Assembly (NCBI GenBank): GCA_963932145.1
Contig: OZ010613.1
Location: 44,791,841 to 44,855,840 of the forward strand
Origin: Acanthosepion lycidas
Taxonomy: Eukaryota; Mollusca; Cephalopoda; Sepiida; Sepiidae
DNA length: 64,000 nucleotides
Direction: 5' to 3'
Within the stretch, counting starts at the first letter, position 1, and every line of letters begins with the position of its first letter. Position numbers and translations under genes: made by a program. Below are positions 59,272 to 64,000 of this stretch, in pieces. The notes beneath the pieces are model-generated. The model was not told the DNA's origin and ran no database searches. It was given only the letters and a program-made list of their open reading frames with translations.

Positions 59272-59749
59272 ATATGGCCATAAGTCAGCTGATTCTATGA
59301 TGGCAGAATGGATTGTACATTTGTTTTAGTTGGCAGTGAAAAGGGAAAGTTTGAATTTTTTTGGCAGGTGGTTAGGAAACACCTGGCTTCAATCCTAATG
59401 AAGAACAGCACCAATTTTGACAGCATTTGACACAGGTGGTTAGTTAAAAATATAATCATAGTACATTGATTTATGTATGTAGGTCCCATAGACTTGCCTG
59501 TGAGGTATAAGGCCACAGCTTCACCATACTAGGTATTGCTGCTATTATTTCTGTGACAAATACGTTTTTATGGTGTGTAGTTGGTAGCCATTCATAAAAC
59601 CAGTTTTTAATTTAGTTGTCTTTTTCCTAGACTAGTTGCTAACCAAGGTTAGCAGGTGCAGTTTGTTCTGCTATTAAACTAGCTACAATGGCTTTAGCTA
59701 GAATTTGAACTTCACATTGCTTTGTGCTTGTCCTGGGTATGATGATGAC

Positions 59750-60128
59750 TATAGACTACATCCGCGTCCTGGGTAAGACGATAAACTACGTCCAACAGCA
59801 AGGCCTCTGATCAGGAAGTTTTGAGGAGCGCGGAACCATCTCTTAATTGCTGGTGTTCCCAGGTCCACCCTGATCCTGGGTGGTAGCACCTGTTAGGGTC
59901 CCAGCTATGGTCGAATAGTTAACCCTGAAACTGAGGTAAAAAGCATTATAAAAGTATAAAATAGTGTAAAAATAGGTTTTAATACCAGCAATACATTGTA
60001 AAAAATTATTACCAGCAATACATTTTTGAAGAAAAAAAAAAAAAATTACCAGAAAAAAAGTTGTTGGCATTAAATAACCCATTGAGGTTGATATGCTGTA
60101 AAACACAACAAACCAAACCAAACCCACT
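59750..60128 (+). repeat. Repeat family 3 copy
   Basis: 'gacgataaactacgtccaac' 'agcaaggcctctg', 'gagcgcggaaccatctctta', 'attgctggtgttccc', 'cctgttagggtcccagctat' and 'caacaaaccaaaccaaaccc' match 50630 in order. It keeps CpGs that the other copy lost, so it may be the younger one. Confidence 0.75.
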
Positions 60129-60299
60129 TTGTGCACTGATCACCACTAATACTTTAATTTTTGCATCCGTTGATTTGTATAGCTTTAAAAAAAAAACTCC
60201 AATTTGAGATGCCTTTTAATCTTGAATAATTTCTTTGAGATTTTTCTTTCTGTCATCAAAGGACCATTAACTAGGAAAGTGGCAGTATTGTGTGTATTT

Positions 60300-60945
60300 T
60301 TTCCTCTTCATATTTAGCTGCATTCAAGAAACTTGTGAAAAGAGCATGGGAAAGTAATAAACAGGATAAAAAGCAAGACTCTGATTTATCAAACATGTCC
60401 TCTCAACACTTCTTTATGGGAGTGAGATGAGAACCTTGCATGCTAGTCAAGAGAAGGGGTTAAATAGTTTTCACATGAGATATTTAAGAAATATTTTAAA
60501 AATTAAATGGCAAAATAGGGTCCCAGATACAGATGTGCTCAAGAGCAGGCAATCAGTCACTATACACCCATCCTGCAGTCTCTGTGTCACAAGTTGCTTG
60601 GGTACATTGTGCACATGGATAACTCAAGAATTTCCAAACAGATACTGTATGGGGAGCCGTCTGAGGGCATGTGTAACATTGAATGACCCAGGCCTTGCTT
60701 CAAGGACCCATGTCAAATGTCCATGATGGAATTTTCTAATCTTGCAAACAGTTGTGGTTGCCTGGGATCTTCATGAGAGCAAACAGCTCTGGAGAGAACT
60801 GTCCAGTGCCCCATAGAGGCTAGACAAAGATGCAAATGCCTTGTGGTGGATGACTCTACAGTATTCTACTATTGTGGTCATTGTCAAAAACAGTGTTGAT
60901 CACACATTGATTGTTTTAGTCATGAATGGTGCTGTTTTAAGATGG
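60300..60945 (+). pseudogene. LINE ORF2 C-terminus with zinc finger (decayed)
   Basis: Fragments in family order across frameshifts: AFKKLVKRAWESN; LLYGSE-like 'FFMGVR'; LNSFHMRYLRNILKIKWQNR then VPDTDVLKS; LGYIVHMDNSRISKQILYGE; and, at 60867-60925, YYCGHCQKQC-stop-SHIDCFSHEWC. They match the C-terminal part of an animal non-LTR retrotransposon ORF2 (YGSExW, LNAFHMRCLRRILxIKWQDxVPNTxVL, LGHVxRMDxxRIPKxxLYGE, C-x2-C-x-R-x-C-x-S-R-I-G-L-x-S-H). The terminal C2HC/C2H2-like finger is still readable. It is non-functional. Confidence 0.75.
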
Positions 60946-61589
60946 CTTATTTTCCGCTGCTGACAGAGAAAAAAAAGGGTAGATATATATCTCCTGCTGT
61001 TAGGACTCTCACTTTTTTTATGTTCTCCTGAAATATTAACCCTTCATTTCTCGCTTTGTATTTGTGTGGCCTGGTTCTTTGTCCAAGTGTCTACGCACAC
61101 TTTTACCACAACTCCTCTTGTAAACATTGCTGGCATGGTATAAAATTCAGTTGTTAGTTCAGAGTTGATATTTGTAAACACATGCTCAGTTAAAAAAATT
61201 CAGCAAAAACTATCCCATTAGTCTGTTCATAAAGCATAAGCTGCTGGTCCATGACTGCCAATAAATATTAATGAAAATCTGAAGTTAAAAAAAAAAATCA
61301 GCCTATAAGTTTGTTTTTGAATAGAAGGAATTTAAAGGCTCTCAGGGCAAGAATTAGTGGAATTTGTCATCTGTATAAGTATAATAGTGAAAAAATAAAA
61401 TTTTGAGTGTGGGAGGACTTAAGGAAACCTAGGATAACAAGGATCCAATAAGTTATTGGATTTGAAGCATTAGTTTGTGAATTTTTTGACATTGTAAGTT
61501 CTCTGTGTAAGGTAGTACAGACTTAAACTAGGTGGAAACAACATCTGAATAGTACTAAATGAGAGCAAGACGAGATCTCAAGATGGTGG
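60946..61589. other. Unassigned intronic sequence
   Basis: No gene or named repeat recognised. Confidence 0.35.
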
Positions 61590-61760
61590 AATTAGAACAG
61601 TAAGAATTAGAACTGTAAATTAAATAAAGATTTCTGTTTAAAATTCCTTGAAGGTTATCTGGAAAGGTAAACACCTGAATAAGGCCAGAGGGCACAATGT
61701 TTAATCTGAATGTAAATAACTTCTTGTCCTAGAAATTCAGACACAAACAAGTGGAAGAAT
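61590..61760 (+). repeat. Family 4 repeat copy
   Basis: 'gaactgtaaattaaataaag', 'ggttatctggaaaggtaaac', 'acctgaataaggccagaggg', 'cacaatg', 'atgtaaataa' and 'ctagaaattcagacacaaac' match the copies at 35805 and 63230. Confidence 0.6.
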
Positions 61761-61839
61761 GTAATTTAGGAATCACTAGCCTTTTTAAAGATGTTTTTAA
61801 AAAAAAAAAATTTAGTACATTAAGTGTTCCTGATAGTTA

Positions 61840-61960
61840 TTAGGTAGGTGCAAAAATAATGACGTAATAAAATCGTTTTATTTTTTTTTTTTTTTTTTTT
61901 ATGTATTTTTTTAACGGCCAAAAATGACATTATTATGTCATTATTTTTGCACCAACCTAA
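61840..61960. mobile_element. Mariner-type foldback MITE (121 bp)
   Basis: It begins TTAGGTAGGTGCAAAAATAA and ends TTTTTGCACCAACCTAA, with TA on both sides and a T-rich centre. It is the same element as 24159-24270, with more mismatches between its arms (GTAGG against CAACC, ACGTAA against TTATGT). Confidence 0.85.
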
Positions 61961-62362
61961 TACCAATGCAGCAATATAATCTTTAAACATTTCTGATACA
62001 TTGTTATGATAGTTGTATTAATTAGAAATAAATTCTTTAAATGATTGAACAACAAAAACTAAATCTCTACTGTATAGGATTGGTATTTTTACCTTGTATC
62101 TCTTCACTGAAACTTGTTTACCGTGCATAAGTGATATTTCCTGTTGCTATAATATTCAATGATATCTTGCTTTGCTGAGGACATAAACTACTGAAATAAT
62201 CCTAAGAAAAAATTACATCTAAGAATTCACCTGTTTTATTAGGGTATGCTATTTAGTACAAAATGACTGTTTCCAGGAAGCAAAGAATTGCATAGTGAGT
62301 GAATAATGAATAAAGCCAGTTTGGGTGCTGGTTTCCTGATTTTTCTACCACATGGGGACTAG

Positions 62363-62665
62363 AAACACTGGTTCTTGTCTGACTAGTCAGTACTTAGATG
62401 GCTGACTGTTTGGGGAAAACCTGGTGCTGTAAGCTTGGATGTGTGTGCGGTTTAATGGATAACTGCTCGGAATGAAAAATAAAGAGCTGAATTCCAATTC
62501 CAGTCTGGTTTGTTATTCATTTATGTGCAAATACCCTTGAGAAAGGCATGAATCCACCTCTTCTCCCACTAGCTATGAGTTTAGTAGGATTTGTATAAGA
62601 GATTCATTATTGCAAAAACAATTCTTACATTCCCAAAATATTTTCTGGCTTTAAATGATAAGCTG
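62363..62665 (+). mobile_element. 5S-rRNA-derived SINE
   Basis: 'ctggttcttgtctgactagt' 'cagtacttagatggctgact' 'gtttggggaaaacctggtgc' 'tgtaagctt' is 5S-like with an internal deletion. 'tgtgcggtttaatggataac', 'acccttgagaaaggcatgaa' and 'aaaatattttctggctttaa' follow as in the other copies. Confidence 0.72.
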
Positions 62666-62892
62666 TTAAAAAAAAATATCAATTTTATACCACTTGATTC
62701 TTAATGTAGAAATTCAAGCATATGGATTTTCTAATCCCCCCCATTCCTCTTTCTCACATTGTGTACTTGTGCGTTATTGCACTAATGATGGTATCACAAG
62801 AATAATTCAAACATTTTGCCCAAGTCTTTTGTTACTGTACATTTTCAGCATATGAAATTCTGTCTATATTTCTGAGATGAGGTATTATGTAC

Positions 62893-62956
62893 ACTATTTA
62901 CATCATTCGGACTAAACATGGCAACAAAGATGAGGACAATAGTCCGAATAATGTAA
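62893..62956. repeat. Family 4 hairpin: inverted pair of 18-mers
   Basis: 'atttacatcattcggact' and 'agtccgaataatgtaaat' face each other across about 27 bases (aaacatggcaacaaagatga ggacaat). The right arm plus loop is the block seen reversed at 24722 and 36178; here the block carries both arms. Confidence 0.7.
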
Positions 62957-63229
62957 ATAATGAAATTGTCTGGTTTGAAATATGTAAATATATTAGTGAA
63001 ATAGTAAAGAAAAGTACTGAAACATTTGTTTTTAAGATAATTATGGATTAGCTTATGTCTATAAAGTTTCAGGGGAAAATGGAATTTGCTATAGTCTGCT
63101 ATACCAGATGCACAATAAGACATTGGATCCTTGAACAATCACTCTTTGAAATAAAATAAAATGTGGAAGCAGTAAAATGAGCAAGAATAACTTTGCAGTA
63201 CTATATAAGAACTAGATGGTATATCTTTA

Positions 63230-63365
63230 GACAATCTACCCCTGTAAATTAAAGGGTACAGTTTAAAATTACCTGTAAGTTATCTGGTTAGCAAATACCT
63301 GATGAAGGCCAGAGGACACAATAGCCGAAACATGAAAACAATTGTCTGCATGTAAATAATGTTAA
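63230..63365 (+). repeat. Family 4 repeat copy
   Basis: 'cctgtaaattaaagggtaca', 'gttatctggttagcaaatac', 'ctgatgaaggccagaggaca', 'caatagccgaaacatg' and 'tgcatgtaaataatg' match the copies at 8400, 35805 and 61590. Confidence 0.65.
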
Positions 63366-63502
63366 AATATATTTGTTCTTCAGTTTGTAAAACTAATTAT
63401 TTTGAAAGAACTAATAATAATTCTATCCAAATCTCTTGTATACTTCTCATTCTTAACCTGCTTCTGTTTGTAGCTGGTATCTACAGTATTTTAGTATCTT
63501 AA

Positions 63503-63730
63503 CCTTTAACATTCTGGAGGTGATTTTGTTTGCAAAGCAAAAATTTTATCCTGCCACTGCAAGTGACTTGGATGAATGCATGATAGTGTGTATGAATTTT
63601 ACAGTTGTGTTGTCATATCCTGCTATGGCAACAGAAAATGATCATGACTGAAATTAAATAGCACAATAGAGGAACCTTGATAAACAATTCGGTGAAAAGG
63701 AAAGTAGTGAATAATGCAGTGTGTTTAAGG
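63503..63730. mobile_element. piggyBac-type MITE (228 bp)
   Basis: TTAA lies on both sides (63499-63502, 63731-63734). The left end CCTTTAACATTCTGGAGGTG is close to the left end of the piggyBac copy at 42773 (CCTTTACCATGCTGGAGGTG). The right end in reverse complement reads CCTTAAACACACTGC, a short inverted repeat of the left end. There is no coding capacity. It is probably mobilised by the same transposase as the two longer piggyBac fragments. Confidence 0.72.
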
Positions 63731-64000
63731 TTAATTGTACTCTTATGGGAAAGAAACAAAATCTGTTCAGCTGATTTGATAGAATTTTTTTCTTTTCATA
63801 TTTTCATTTACAAGAGCCAGACCAAACCAAAAATAGAGTATTGCTGAAACTGCCCATTCCTTACTTGCTGATTTTGATAGTTCAAAAGCATCTACATGGC
63901 TTTGTGGGTAATGAATTATTTTCAACCGTACAACTCCTTTTCCACAGACAAAACATTGCATGCCTCTTGCTACTCTATCGGTACTTCCATGTTATATGTT

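Noticed and set aside
59091..59300. 69-codon + strand frame
   Set aside because: It is the antisense of the 5S-derived SINE at 59030-59271.

Overview
This is an AT-rich, intron-dominated stretch of animal nuclear DNA. There are no bacterial-style genes. The sequence is packed with long poly(T)/poly(A) runs, (TA)n and (TG)n(TA)n microsatellites, SINEs, small inverted-repeat elements and decayed transposon genes. The mix of tRNA-like and 5S-rRNA-like SINEs, piggyBac, hAT, mariner, Tigger and P-type DNA transposon relics, GIY-YIG retroelements and huge introns fits a mollusc, most likely a cephalopod such as an octopus. The species is an inference, at about 0.7 confidence.

The only host gene I can support is on the + strand. 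Three small exons (45127-45181, 57349-57455, 58286-58340) join in phase with consensus splice sites. They encode the end of RRM1, the linker and the first two thirds of RRM2 of an IGF2BP/Imp-type RNA-binding protein (RNP2-like IQIRNVPPHV, RNP1-like VVYVTFDS). The introns are about 12.2 kb and 0.83 kb. The first RRM1 exon lies upstream of what I could find, and the rest of RRM2 and the KH domains lie beyond position 64000. If exon 1 is outside the window, all of 1-45126 is intron; otherwise part of it is upstream flank.

Layout: 1-24 kb holds two poly(A)-tailed repeat families that share a 3' tail, two hAT-type non-autonomous elements, a Tigger/pogo-like element and a nested SINE-in-SINE-in-repeat locus at 19-20.5 kb. 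24-34 kb has a mariner-type foldback, a CpG-richer block, a perfect 16-bp minisatellite (30010-30320) and a 5S-derived SINE. 34.6-43.7 kb has two oppositely oriented piggyBac fragments flanking a decayed P-element-like transposase. 45-58.3 kb is the IGF2BP exon region, whose large intron carries a LINE reverse-transcriptase scrap, repeats and two tail-to-tail GIY-YIG retroelement ends. 58-64 kb is a further intron with SINEs, a LINE C-terminus with a zinc finger, a second mariner foldback and a 228-bp piggyBac-type MITE.

Most longer open frames are poly-K/poly-F translations of homopolymers, microsatellite translations or repeat fragments, and they are left out. I found no new multi-gene system. 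The most interesting material is the transposon archaeology, the foldback structures in a transcribed region, the perfect minisatellite and the strong T-over-A strand bias of homopolymers in the sense strand of the gene.
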